Assembly: GCA_946406115.1 (NCBI GenBank)
Contig: OX291550.1
Coordinates: 6,500,803 to 6,564,802 of the forward strand
DNA: 64,000 nucleotides
Reading direction: 5' to 3'
Origin: Apoda limacodes
Lineage: Eukaryota > Arthropoda > Insecta > Lepidoptera > Limacodidae
Numbering within the stretch: the first letter of the stretch is position 1; each line of letters starts with the position of its first letter. The notes under the pieces are model-generated. The model was not told the origin of the DNA and ran no database searches. It saw only the letters and a program-made list of their open reading frames with translations. The position numbers and the translations under genes are program-made. Below are positions 45,300-57,800 of this stretch, piece after piece.

Positions 45300-46840
45300 A
45301 TTGAAATTTTAAAAACAGACAAAATTATAGTGTTATATCAATTTACGATTTCCCGTATTTGGTGCATAAACTATGTTTATTTTGTGGAATAAATTAGCCA
45401 TAATCAATAGACCAACTGCCAAGAAATTAATTAATGTTACGAAAGCATTATCATCTTAATATCTCTATTGTCCTGCCATTCCTTGTACCGGTACGATATC
45501 GGTAATACCGTGCATGTATATGCATGTGTTATAGAAGATAGATGTAAGATAGAAGGTATTAGTTGCATGGGAAAATTCATTTCATATTACATCATAATTT
45601 TGAAATGAAATCATATTTCAATCATGGCCACTTCCATTACCTTGAGGTTGAATGCAAACTGTAAAAAGCAGTCCGCCGCGACTTCTTCTCCGTGTATCTA
45701 TAACTATAACCTTTTCTAAACAAAACATAGCCTTTAACCATCTAGAATAATATAGCTTTCTAACAGTAAAAGATTTCGATTCGGTTCAGTTGTTCTGGAG
45801 ATAATAAACAAACTTAAATACTCACTCCCTCTTTGATAATATCGGTATAGATTAATGGATCAGGTGCACAGGCAAATAGAGCTATAATATACTGACAAAT
45901 AGTTTATTGAATTTCAAAGTGATAAGAATAGTATCGAATTTTTTATTTTGGTTGGTCAAGAAGTTCCTGTAATAAAGCCACGAAATATATTTCTTACCAA
46001 GTACCTAAAAAATAACGCTTTTTCTTATCCAAAAAAGGAAGCTAGTTTAGTCTAGGCTAGGTTAGTAGAAGTTTTCATACTGAGGGTAAGAAAAGCTATT
46101 TTGTACTCAGTACGAACGATATAATATATTTCTACTAACTGAAAGTCAGATCCTAACTCATCAAAATCAGTTTTAAAAATAAAAATCAGTTTAGAAAATT
46201 GCCAATGTTTTAAAGATATATATTTTTGCCATATGTCAGATGATAGATTGGGCCAGATGATCGCCACTTGGCACAATTACGAAATTAAATTTCAAAAAAT
46301 ATTTAGTGCTGATCTGTAAGTAGTTTCGCATCGGGTTGGGGGCGAACAGTTTAATTTTTGGAACTAATATGAGTAAGTAATTAGCATGTAATTATGAACT
46401 TTCTGTTAAATTATGAACTTTCTATTAAAGGTAGTAGAAAAAAGCTACACCAGTCTGCTATGATTTTGCTGAAGAACTCGAGGCGTAACACTTGTAACTT
46501 GCAAAGTCAATTTTAGATTAAATTTACAATAACCACAGATTAAAACGCTGATTGCTTTTGTAGATCTTTAAACTTCGAGATATTGTAATCTATGCTACAG
46601 ACTGCCCATAGTCTCAAATTGCCACTCAACTCTGTTGAAAGAGTCAAAGCGATTGTGCGGCAAATACGTGTCAAGAGCGTCCGTATTTAGTACACGCAAT
46701 CTATATATCTATAACCGAGAGAAAATAAAAAAAAATGTTAAAAGATTTTATAATTCAAAATCCAAGACTTACATACAAATACAATCTCACTCTTAGAACT
46801 AAACAAAGTATACACACAGTACAAAAATTAACAAATAACA
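45300..46840. other. Spacer between convergent mRpL12 and BRAT1
   Basis: No gene readable. Minor items: 'gaactttctgttaaattatg' repeated once around 46395-46430, and 'cggtacgatatcggtaatac' near 45490. It should hold the BRAT1 3'UTR (minus strand), but I found no canonical AATAAA close to its stop. Confidence 0.5.
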
Positions 46841-46849
46841 AATGGAATC

Positions 46850-47734
46850 TCAATAACAATCTAAGGCATTCGCTTCAAAATTTACTTCATATAAACCGAG
46901 CACATCGTCCAACAAAGACTGAAAACTCCTAATGCCATCTTTCCAATGTCTTTTCTGCTCAATAACAGCTTTAAAATCTCTACTCTTCAAATAATTTACA
47001 AACAAATACGGCGTAGCGCGCGTCAACATCTTAATTCGAGGTTTTATTTGTGGCTTGATATCATTATCCAAATTCATATGTCTTTCGTATATACCAGCTA
47101 GTAAATTTACATCATCAGCATTGACAATGCCATCTATAACATGTTCTGACTTCTCATATACCTTTAGATCATCTTCGTCCTTGACCTCAGAGACAAATTC
47201 CGCATCAGTTATAGTGCACGTGAGTTCATCAATACTCTTTGGATCTTTCTCAATATCTTTTAAATTCTCTAATACTTTATATCTAGTTAGAATCTCTATC
47301 AAATCCATTGATATTGATAGACTGAATTCCATAATATCAACTTCGGTATCTTCATGCATAAGTTTGACCAACACTGTCAAACAGCCTGTCGAAGATAGTT
47401 CGTCCAATATTCTCAACAATCTCTTTTTGATCTCCATTTCGTTTAAATTCACAATCTTACGTGTTTCCCTAGAGAATGTAACTGGAGGGAATGTACCGTC
47501 CAACATTCCTTGATCTCTTAAAAGGAAGTTAATCACTGTCCTCCAGTATCTTAAGGCACTCATTTGGACCTCCCAGTGGAAATCTCCGAGGGCTGCCGAA
47601 GCCATGTGCTCGTGAAGGGTCTGCTTGAAAGCTGGAGTTAATTTTAAGTGTTGGTACATATCACAGAGGACGCTACAGGCTTCTTTCCGAACTATTCCTT
47701 CAGAGTGGTTGCGTAACACTGATATAAGGGTTTC
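46850..47734 (-). CDS. BRAT1: BRAT1 last exon with C-terminal Asp-Cys-Tyr
   Basis: Acceptor AACTTCTTTACAG, phase 0, begins ETLISVLRNHSEGIVRKEAC. 294 codons and stop. Contains DFHWEVQMSALRYWRTVINF, LDGTFPPVTFSRETRKIVNL, a long helical middle with an acidic stretch (about residues 150-200) and ends DDVLGLYEVNFEANALDCY. In the fly protein a cysteine at this conserved tail coordinates the INTS11 active-site metals. Confidence 0.93.
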   Translation of the reverse strand, partial: ETLISVLRNHSEGIVRKEACSVLCDMYQHLKLTPAFKQTLHEHMASAALGDFHWEVQMSALRYWRTVINFLLRDQGMLDGTFPPVTFSRETRKIVNLNEMEIKKRLLRILDELSSTGCLTVLVKLMHEDTEVDIMEFSLSISMDLIEILTRYKVLENLKDIEKDPKSIDELTCTITDAEFVSEVKDEDDLKVYEKSEHVIDGIVNADDVNLLAGIYERHMNLDNDIKPQIKPRIKMLTRATPYLFVNYLKSRDFKAVIEQKRHWKDGIRSFQSLLDDVLGLYEVNFEANALDCY

Positions 47735-50700
47735 CTGTAAAGAAGTTAAAAAGACATTAAACAAAATAACAAGTAAAAAAAATCCATGTAATATTCTTTC
47801 CCTGCCCTTGTTACTTACAGCTCGTCAAGAACTATAAAGAAAGTATCAAATCTAATCAAACAATATTTATTCAAATAGGTTACTAAAAACACTATTGAAT
47901 CGTCAATACAATGTAAACAATGTTAATTTCTGCCAAAAAGAGCTGGCATGGCATGACGGGTATAATATAGTTCTGTTGTTAATCTGGGCACTAATTATTC
48001 TTAAACGACGTGGGACATATATAAAGACCTTATACGTTATATGTACTGTCTGTTATACTTAGTCCAGATACACTGACTCAGAAGTAATGTTGCTGCGATG
48101 GGCTTACCACCGGGGACGCAGGACTTAAGTGATTGGTGAAGAGGGCTGTCCCCCACATTGTGATGTGGGTGTGTCTCTAGGCACCGGTTACCTCGTTTTT
48201 GTAAATAAAACCATAAAAATATTCATACACACATAATAAATGCACATCGCTTCGCCGAAGATCGTATGATTATTTCAAATTGTAAAACTTATTAGATTAC
48301 ATTATAATGAAGAAAGGTTTGTAGGCTTTTATATTGCTTTATAACTTAAGAATAGCTAAACGGATCGTCTAAAAGCTTTTACCTAGGCATAGCATAACCA
48401 ATACTCTTCACAGGTGTTCGTTCATAGTCAAACGCGCTGGCCCAATGCAAAGCACTCTAAGATTGCTACCCTAATCAAATTCATCTCCCATAACATAATA
48501 AGATACATAATTATGTTGTAGGAAACTGGTTTCCCGAACTTGGTTTTCCTGTGTCTTCAATTTTACTAAAATTAATTTAAATGAATTTTATATTATTTTA
48601 TTATTTTTATTGAACATTATAAATGTAACTTGTGAGTTGGTACCTACATAATAAGACTTTCAGTATCTGTCAAAGATGACTTATACGTCTAGATACCGTG
48701 TCCAAAACAACATCAAACGGAGTGTTGCGAGCCATTTTCCTATCAATGTGTGTGTAAATTAGCTAATACGATCATTTTGTACATCTGTGTGCGTAATTTT
48801 GGTGTTACCAACCTTAAAGTGATTACCCCGAATTGGGTAGTTCATACTTCTATTCGGTACTACAATTTATTTTCACTTTCGATGAGCCCTGTGGTGACAT
48901 AATATTTTGAGATAGAACGTAAGCCATTTATACAAAGGTAAGCCGTTGATACAAAGGTAGAAATCTGTTGACCATGGCTATGTGCCAAATGCATGTTAAA
49001 ACCCTAAAATATATTCCAAAAATTATATACTGTAGTGCTAAAATATAGATGGGTGTACAAAATAAAAGCCGTTCTTCTTTGCCATGGCATCCGTGCGCGG
49101 CGTGTTCGTAATTCATAGGTCCCACCATGTGACAACAGCCGTGTTTTATAGATAAGGTTTTTTTCAACATAGAAAGCAATAGCATCACAGACCTATTGAA
49201 ATCGTTTTGTTCTCCAAATGCCAAGAAACAAAATAGCTGTTCACTATTTTTAAAGAAAATCTACTGTTCTACCTTCTGAGCATGTGCAGCCAATGTGTTA
49301 AATGGCGGACTGCAAGTGCCGCCAAATTTAACATAGAACGCATTTATTTTTCGTCAACAGATAGATGGAATGCGCGCGTAGAGAGCATAGAGCACATTCA
49401 ATGCGTAAATTTTAGAATTACTAAATTTCTTTTGCGAAAGCGATATTGCTGATATTGTCAAAGCAGCCCGCAGGACTCTGATCACAATGCTATTGTTTAA
49501 ATGTGTACAATTTTCCTAATTAACATTTAATATGAATCTTATACTCGTCAGTTTCGTAAGTTACAGTGTCATTTAATTACCACCGGTACTACGGAGCCTA
49601 TTCTAAAAAGCCCTCTTAAATTTTTAGTTTTTGCTTTTATATTTTTATTATTAGTTAGGAAACACATATTCTGAGAAAATTTCAGGCTTTTGTTTACTAC
49701 AAGCTCTTTAAATATTAGCACCCTTCGGGTAGGGAAACAATCAAGGAGTTCAATGAATAAACTATAGAGTATTTTAATCTCAATTTTCATAGGAAATATA
49801 AAGATTATATTTAATATGTTATTTAAAAATAATTAATAAAATTAAAAGATTTAAGTGTAACATTTTATTAGTTATCCAAAAGAAAATCAAACAAAGATCA
49901 TTACAAGTACATTATATTTGTTTTTCTTAAGACCTTATGAGTCTATTATTGCAAATGAATAACTTATATACTGATTGTCTCAGAATATTACAAAAACAAT
50001 GCATATTACACTCGCCCTATAAATTTACACACCCAAATGAGCGTGTGCGTACACAGTCTTGCTAATAAGGGTCAGGCCGTAATTTTTGCCACATAAAGTA
50101 TAACCTAAGTCTCCGCTTCTTTTTTCTTGTCAATTAAAATTAGTAGATATATCTCAACCACAGCATTGTATTTCCGAATAAATGGTGATCCACAGCAACT
50201 GAAGATTTAATATTATATAAAAACATTAATTTGGAGAGTTATTTGATACTTTTGAAAAAAAAATTACGAAATTTTCATGAAAATCGCTAATCCGCTTTGG
50301 TAGGGGTTCACCTCGAGCATCGGTAAAATTAATCTGTTTGATTTAACGTTATGAAATAATAGTTACTTAGCCCCCTTTTAAATATCGTATCGTGTTTCCT
50401 AAGAAAGTACATTAACTATCGTACATAAAATAAAAAATGAACAAAGCCATTTCTTTGCGCTATTTTTATTGCGCAACTATGGCCTAACCCATAAAGTACC
50501 TAGTATTAGGTAACTAAAGTTGAAATTTTATAAAGAGTCTAAAACGTGACGTTAACGTCACAGTTCGTTGTAAAAAAAAGATATTTTTTCATTTTATTTA
50601 CGTATTTTAAGATAAGGTAATTAATTAATTTCGTAGATCATAAAATACATGATAAGTACTACTTTTTCTATTGATATTTACATCTAACTGTTATGTTTTT

Positions 50701-53700
50701 TTTATTTAAACATTGCAGAAGTCCGGGGTAAAGATTTATGTTCTATAGATACAATGTATCACAGGAGTCATCAATACATAAATACTATATCAACCTGAAA
50801 TAGTGTAATGTACGTAAGTGACGTAAGGTGAAAAATATGTAAATATGTATTGTCGTTTTAGTATTCGCCTTGCTAAACTCGGGATGGAAAATGAACGTAC
50901 CTACCTACAGACTTGGCAACACAGACAGAAAAACATTTGTTGTTTGTTTTGCAAATAATTATTATGAAAACTTTGTTTGTATCTCAAATATAGCAAGCAG
51001 ATTAGTGTTATAACTTGTGAACAGTGATTTTTTATCATCAACCTTTTTTTTGTCAATAGTTTAGCACGATTTTATTGCACAAATCGTCATTTTTTATCAT
51101 CAACCTTTTTTTTGTCAATAGTTTAGCACGATTTTATTGCACAAATCGTCATTTTTTATCATCAACCTTTTTTTTGTCAATAGTTTAGCACGATTTTATT
51201 GCACAAATCGTCATTTTTTATCATCAACCTTTTTTTTGTCAATAGTTTAGCACGATTTTATTGCACAAATCGTCATTTTTATTACTTTACGCAGGAGCAC
51301 AATTCGCGTCGACGCACTGATTACGTATGATGTATCACAGCAAGTACCTTAAAATTCACTCGGTACTCGAATCGGCACGTTTTGTGTGCCCGAACACGGT
51401 ATCTAGACGTATAAGTCATCTTTGGTATCTGTATTAATTTAATATGAGTAACCAACACAACAAACAAAATCCTACCTATACTAGTAGGTATATAAATGCG
51501 AAAATAAGTTTGCATTGCTTGTGAAACCACAGCGTCGCATCGAGCAGCCAATTGTGCTGATTTTTGGCACTGAGATAGTTGGAAGGACGGAAAAGGACGA
51601 AGGATACTTTTTATCCTGATTCTATGGAAATACATTTTACAATAATACCGCGGGATTTATTATTATTCCTTTACAGCAAAAATGAACTTTATAAGTTTAC
51701 ACTGAGGTGGCAAACAAGCTAACGGTCCGCCGGATGGTAAGCGGTCACCATAGCCTATGGACACTTGCATCACATCAACCACCGATACTGCACACAACAT
51801 CATAAGCAATAGAATCGTGCCGAATTGGAACAGATTACCAGAGGATGTGGTCGCCTCAAAGACAATTAATGCTTTTAAAAACAAGCTGGACCGATGGATA
51901 AGGAAAGAGAAAATTATCCTAACAGAATAAACAATAAAATTTTATATATAGGCACGTCAGCTTCTGCTGCTCGGCACGCCTATCAGCTAATAAATAAATA
52001 ACAAATAAAATTGGTGTAATAGGCTGTTTACTAGTGAAATTAAGGGGCGTTCAGGAAAGTTACCGGTCGATAGAATACTATTCCGAAATATTATATTCTT
52101 AGTCTTTGGTATTCACTCGTTGAAGGAACCGGTGAAACAAATTTGCTATGGACACAACTTTAATTACAACGAGCGTCACACAACTCTAATAAATTATCTT
52201 TATGCATACGGATATGCGTTAAATTCTCGTCTCAAGCCAACAAGGTTGTTACTAGTTCGAACAATGTTACGATATCATATTCAAGAGGGCGCACATGCAA
52301 CAAATCTTTTCTTTACAAGGACTTTCCTGAAACTACAGAACGTATTTGCTTGGAAAAAAAACACAATAAAATAAGGTATATACTGGAGGTCGTGACGGAG
52401 CCCTAAAAACATGATTGCGTGCGTAAACTTAACTCGATTGAAAACTGCTTTATAAAGTTTATTTAGCAGACGAAACCTGACAATGTATATGAGCTTCAAA
52501 TTGTTAAAAAACATAATTAAAATCTGTCCGGGACGTGATATTTACGAAAACTTTTACTATTCATTTTTTTTTTGTCAATATCTTCGATTATGTCCTTTTC
52601 TTTCGCACTCGATTCTGCATTAATTCATAGCGCTTCCTCAGCCATGCATTGGCACACTCCTAAATGGGTATTGCTAGATGGATAAAACACTAAGATATGC
52701 GTGAGTTACAAGCAAGGGACTTGACTGACAAAAAACATCGACAGTTCTAGCAGGTCTAGGCAGAAAGGTTTAGGGGTTCAGAATGGATAAGGTAAGGCAG
52801 GGCCGAAATCTCTAATAAGGTTAAGTAAGGTAGGGTAAGTTTTACTTCTATGTATTATCAACACGGGCATTGTTTTAAAGTACTGGGCAAACTTATTTAC
52901 GAGTTTTTAAAATATAGTGTGTTGTTGACAATGTCGGCGTCGAAATAAGCGACTAACTTCACTCGAGGCGCATTCAAGCCAAGTTTAGCGCGATCTGTAA
53001 GTACCTGTATATTGGGGTGCTCTCGTTGCATCTGGTCCCATAGCTCATGTATCTTGCTGGCGGCTGCGAGGCACTTGAGAGCAGTGACCTGCACGTAGGC
53101 CTCGTGGTCGTTACTCATCATCGTCGCCGCGTAATTTATCAACTTGTTCTCCAGGATCTGTTTTTGTAGTGGCGGGTATTCTGAAATAAATGGCAATTTT
53201 GATCGATTTAATATGGTTTTAGGCATGGCCAAATAAAACATGGCCTCCTATTCCCGTATGGTTTTCCTTGGGTTCGGTGTTCGTGAGCGTCAAAATTATT
53301 GATTCCAAATTATTTATTGCAACAATACTTATAATTATATTTTGTTCTAAAAATATTGTATCAAAACATTCATATAACATATTTTGAGAAGCTGTTACTC
53401 GTTAGAAAAAGATTAAACAAATGTTGAGCAGTTTTGCGTTGTGTAAAATAACGAATAAATAGTAGCTCTAGAAAATGTCCACGTGACAAATTAACTTTAG
53501 GAGATAAATATTGCATTTTTCTATATTTTAAGGAATGTACAAAACAAATACTTGTATAGCAACTAAGTAGGTATATATAACTAAGTATAAATATCAAGTT
53601 TCTCCAAGGTGTACTTATCGCTTCAACGAAAACATTTAATAATATAATGATATATTATATTAAATTATAAATAATAAAAAACATAATTATTTGAAATATT

Positions 53701-54794
53701 TCGATATATTATATCGTCTTCAGTAAAAATAGTAACACCTGGTAAATAAATAAATAAATAAAGTATGATTGACAGATGTCATTCATATGAAAAAATAAAT
53801 AAGTTTCCATATAAATTAAATCTGCGCTGTTTCTTAAATCTACAAAAAATTAATTAAAAAAGCGGCGTGTGTGTGTGTGTCTGTGTTTGTGTGTTAAAAA
53901 GAGAGAGAGGGTAGTTACATGATTAGTTAAAAGGAGAAAAATATACCTAATAATAAATAATTGATATCTAAAAATGTCGGCAAATAATTGGTTTGAACTG
54001 TCTACGGTTGATGAAGAGTGCCTATAATATGTGTCTAAAATCGTTTTAAAAGTGTTTGTTAAGTCCAGGTCCGTAATTACTGCCAAGCAACCAAATATAT
54101 GATGATTCCCATGTTCTGAGTTCAATGTCAGAAATAGGAAAGGAAAATGACTTAATAATTCGAACAGTAAATCAGTCATTAAATTTTTTATCGTGTAATC
54201 GACTATGTGTGGGAATTGGAAGTGTGTTGTTAATGTATGAATCTGTAGTGTGGCGATGATTATTCATTCGAATGTGCAATGGATTATTAGTTTCACCTAT
54301 ATAGAAAGCTGTACAATGCTTGCATTCTATGAGGTAAACACAACTGGATGTTTTACAATTGGTGTTTTGTGCAGATTTTATTCTGTTATTTGAGTGATGA
54401 GTGTTGATATGGATGTTTGAGTTGATTAGGAGACATGTTTTACAACGTAGTCGGCAGCATGGTATAGTAAATATTGATTGGCAATCTGATAATTTAATAG
54501 ATTTAGTTTTAGAAAGAATGGATTTTAAATTTCTATTTTGACGATAGCAAATTGAAGGTGGTTGTTGTAGAAGGTCTTTAGTATCTTCGTTGTATTGTAA
54601 AATTGGTAAAAGATCTTTGAAAATATTTTTGATTTTATGGCTACCATGGAAATAGGTCGTAATGAATCTTAATTCAGAGTTATTCTTTTGACGGGATGTG
54701 TGGACTACATAATTTGGCCTTTTAACTATTCATGTACATACCCCCTCTCTCTTTTTAACACACAAACACAGACACACACACCACTCAAACACCC

Positions 54795-54829
<35 letters not shown>

Positions 54830-57800
54830 CACACACTCACATACACACACACACACACCGCTTTTTTAATTATTTTTTTGGAAACTTATAAAAATTATTA
54901 AAAATATGGAAACTTATTTATTTTTTCATATAAATGACATCTGTCAATCATACTTTATTTATTTATTTATTTATTTACCATGTGTTACTATTTTTACTGA
55001 AGACGATATAATATATCGAAATAATACAAATAATTATGTTTTTTATTATTTATAATTTAATATAATATATATCATTATATAATTAAGTATACATATCGCA
55101 ATTCATTTCATTCTCTAGTCACTTTAATGTTTCTTTTTCAATTCATCATCAATATCGGTGACTCAGCAAGTTTACCGATCTTTTGGCTTATATCAGTGCC
55201 ACAGCACATTCATACAGTCTCTCATAGTGTTTGATGTTTAAGAAAAATCCGAGCGCCACGATGACTTGCCGGACAGCTCCCAAATGGCCATATGTAAAAA
55301 TATAGGCCAGTCGGGAAGTGTTTCGCCCCAATATAAATGTTTAGACTGTGTCAGTACTGTGAATCGCCTTAAACAGAAAATTGTGATGAGTCCTTCTTAT
55401 CTACAACTTCCATAATAGTGTCTCGGATGTCGCGGCGATGACAAGTCAATTCTCTCCGTGTGTCGTTTTTATATCGATGGTTAGATCATGTGAGATGATT
55501 TTATGATTTCTAAATAAGGTGTTATTTGGACACACATTTTTATGTTTATTTTACAAATACAAGCCGATTGCCCGCGGTGTTACCTACTTTTTTGTTATAC
55601 CTACATATTTTGATCCGTTGTATCAAGCGGTGGAACTTAATTGGAAAGAAAAAAAATCCCCTATTCTTTAAGATGATTTCTATACAAATGCTAAAAATCG
55701 CCATTCATTATAAGTGGTTAAATGTACGCACCATAACCAATTACGTAATATTACAAAATATATACAAGGGGATATATTATAAAATTAGTTACTGAACGAA
55801 GTTTCGGTTTCGGCCAGTTTCAGCAAAAAATGCAGTTTTCGGTGAATTATTGGCGGAAACTTCAGCTTTGCCTAAACTAGCGTTCGTAAGCTGTCGGTTA
55901 AAGTTAAGACATGCTCGGAAGGGATTACGAGTACCTATTGTTAGGAGTGTATGTTTTTTCACAAATTTTCACGTTGAAATGAAATCGCTCAGTGAAAATG
56001 CAATAAACTTCTTTCTTATCTTATAACATAAGACTTTTTAATTATAATTACTAAAGCTATTGGTCGTATGCTTTCCACAGTAAGCCTCTTAAATTGGGCC
56101 ATTGTACGTAGGTAACTAAATTGCCTAAAATTGTTTACCCATATCATTTCAGCTCTGTACAGAAATTTAAGAGGTGTCTCTATATAGGGAATTTTTGGTT
56201 AAGGTGCAACATTTAATCCAAACTTGTGAAAATATACTGTTCTTTCAACTTATAGGTTCAGTAGAATCGTAGTGAGTTGGCTGCGACCCACGGACAGACA
56301 GACACACGACACCAGGTTCGTAATTCTTTATGATAAAATTGCCTACTAATTAAGAATGTAGCCGATTTTCTTTTTAATACCACTAAGGTGGCAAAAAAGG
56401 TTACAGTTCGGCTGATGTTAAGCGGACACCGTAGCCTATATATGGACGCTTGTAACACCAGGGGCATAACTCGCACGTTGCCTACCCTTTAAAAATCTAA
56501 TCATTGGCTTTTTGAGGAACCCCTTACTTTAGTCCCTAGAGAATGCCTTGGCAGAGAGCTTATTCCACAACCTAAGCATTCGCTGGAGGAAGTTCCTCTG
56601 AAACCGAACAGAACGTGACCGTTTACGTTTTAAGATTTAAGGTGTGAGAAAGAAATTTATCTATCCTATTATTTTTCTAAACGCTAGATTCGTGCCAGAA
56701 CGTGGACATACGGAACCCTTAAAATGTGCGATGACTTGTAAATTTTACTAATTTACCAATATCTTATATCACTAACAGAACACTGAAGGTGAGATTTTAC
56801 CTGTGATATACGGTTAACTTTTAACTGAATAAAACGGAATCGTAAAATTTCCCAATTCTTCGTGCTTTTAAAAAATAGAGAAACTTACAACAAAAAGCTT
56901 CCAAACAACCATTCGGTAGAGAAAAAAATAAAACGCATGTGGGGAAAGGATGGGCATCTGAAGTATTTATTAGTTTTACATATTTATAAGACGAACCCTA
57001 TTAATAAGACTCCGCTGTCCGTCCGTCTGTCAGCAGGCTGTATCTCATGAACCGTGATAGTAAGAGAGTTGAAATTTTCTTTTTCTGTTGCTGCTATAAC
57101 AATAAATACTAAAAAACAGAATAAAATAAATATTTAAGGGGGCTCCCATACAACAAACTTGATTTTTTTGTTCTTTTTGCTCGATATTGATAACGGCAAC
57201 AGGTAGACGCTTAAAATATTTACAGAATATTTAGTTATATAGTCACTTTAAAAATAAATAATTAAATTAAAAAAAAAACAAATATTTAAGGCCCTCCGAT
57301 ACAACAAACGTGATTTTTGCCCGTTTTAATAGACAATGGTGCCCTTCGTGCGCGAGTCCAACTCGCACTTGGCCGATTTTAAGTATAATATTTTATAAAA
57401 AAAAATTACAGACAGACACATTACATTGTTTAAGGCTGGGTTGCCTCAACTAACTTTGACGTTAACCAGTCGCCAAAAATGGGAGATTGTATGGAAATCT
57501 CAAAGATAGTCAGCTATTTTTATAGGTAACCAGCTAGTGGTTTACTGATCTTTATCGGGTCGGTTAAGTTAAAAAATAGCTGACTATGCAATCATACAAT
57601 CTCCCATTTTTGACGGCAGGCTGGTTATAGTCAATGTTAGTTGGCACAACAGATGCTAATAGTGACAAACGTGGCCAAACAGCGCCGACGGTCGGTCGCA
57701 CGATAACGACGACACTTCAACGGTTCCGTGTCTGCCATTTGATGTCCGGAAATTCATGCAAGTTCTAAGCTACAATTGCCAGCGCCTTATCGTCTCGTTT

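Larger units (their letters stand above)
53641..55085 (-). mobile_element. Penelope-like element fragment with inverted terminal arms
   Basis: Left arm 53641-53934 and right arm 54718-55085 are inverted copies: an AT-rich outer part, 'gaagacgatataatatatcg', a (TAAA)n run, 'tgattgacagatgtcatt', 'aattaaaaaagcgg', a (GT)n tract expanded in the right arm, and 'agagagag' followed by 'gattagttaaaagg' or 'gaatagttaaaagg'. Between them lies a GIY-YIG endonuclease frame (54046-54729). Inverted long arms and GIY-YIG are features of Penelope-like elements. The reverse transcriptase is absent. It lies in BRAT1 intron 2. Confidence 0.8.

Noticed and set aside
47055..47513. 152-codon plus-strand ORF
   Set aside because: Antisense shadow of the BRAT1 last exon, Ser/Ile-rich, no motif.
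51028..51280. CRISPR-like array
   Set aside because: The 62-bp repeats are contiguous, with no unique spacers, in an animal intron.
53850..54179. 109-codon minus-strand ORF as a gene
   Set aside because: It is a shifted frame of the Penelope-like endonuclease end; the true frame gives the conserved ..IELRTWES..PGLNK tail, and this one runs into the GT repeat.
54688..54891. 67-codon plus-strand ORF
   Set aside because: Translation is mostly Thr-His from the (CA)n microsatellite.
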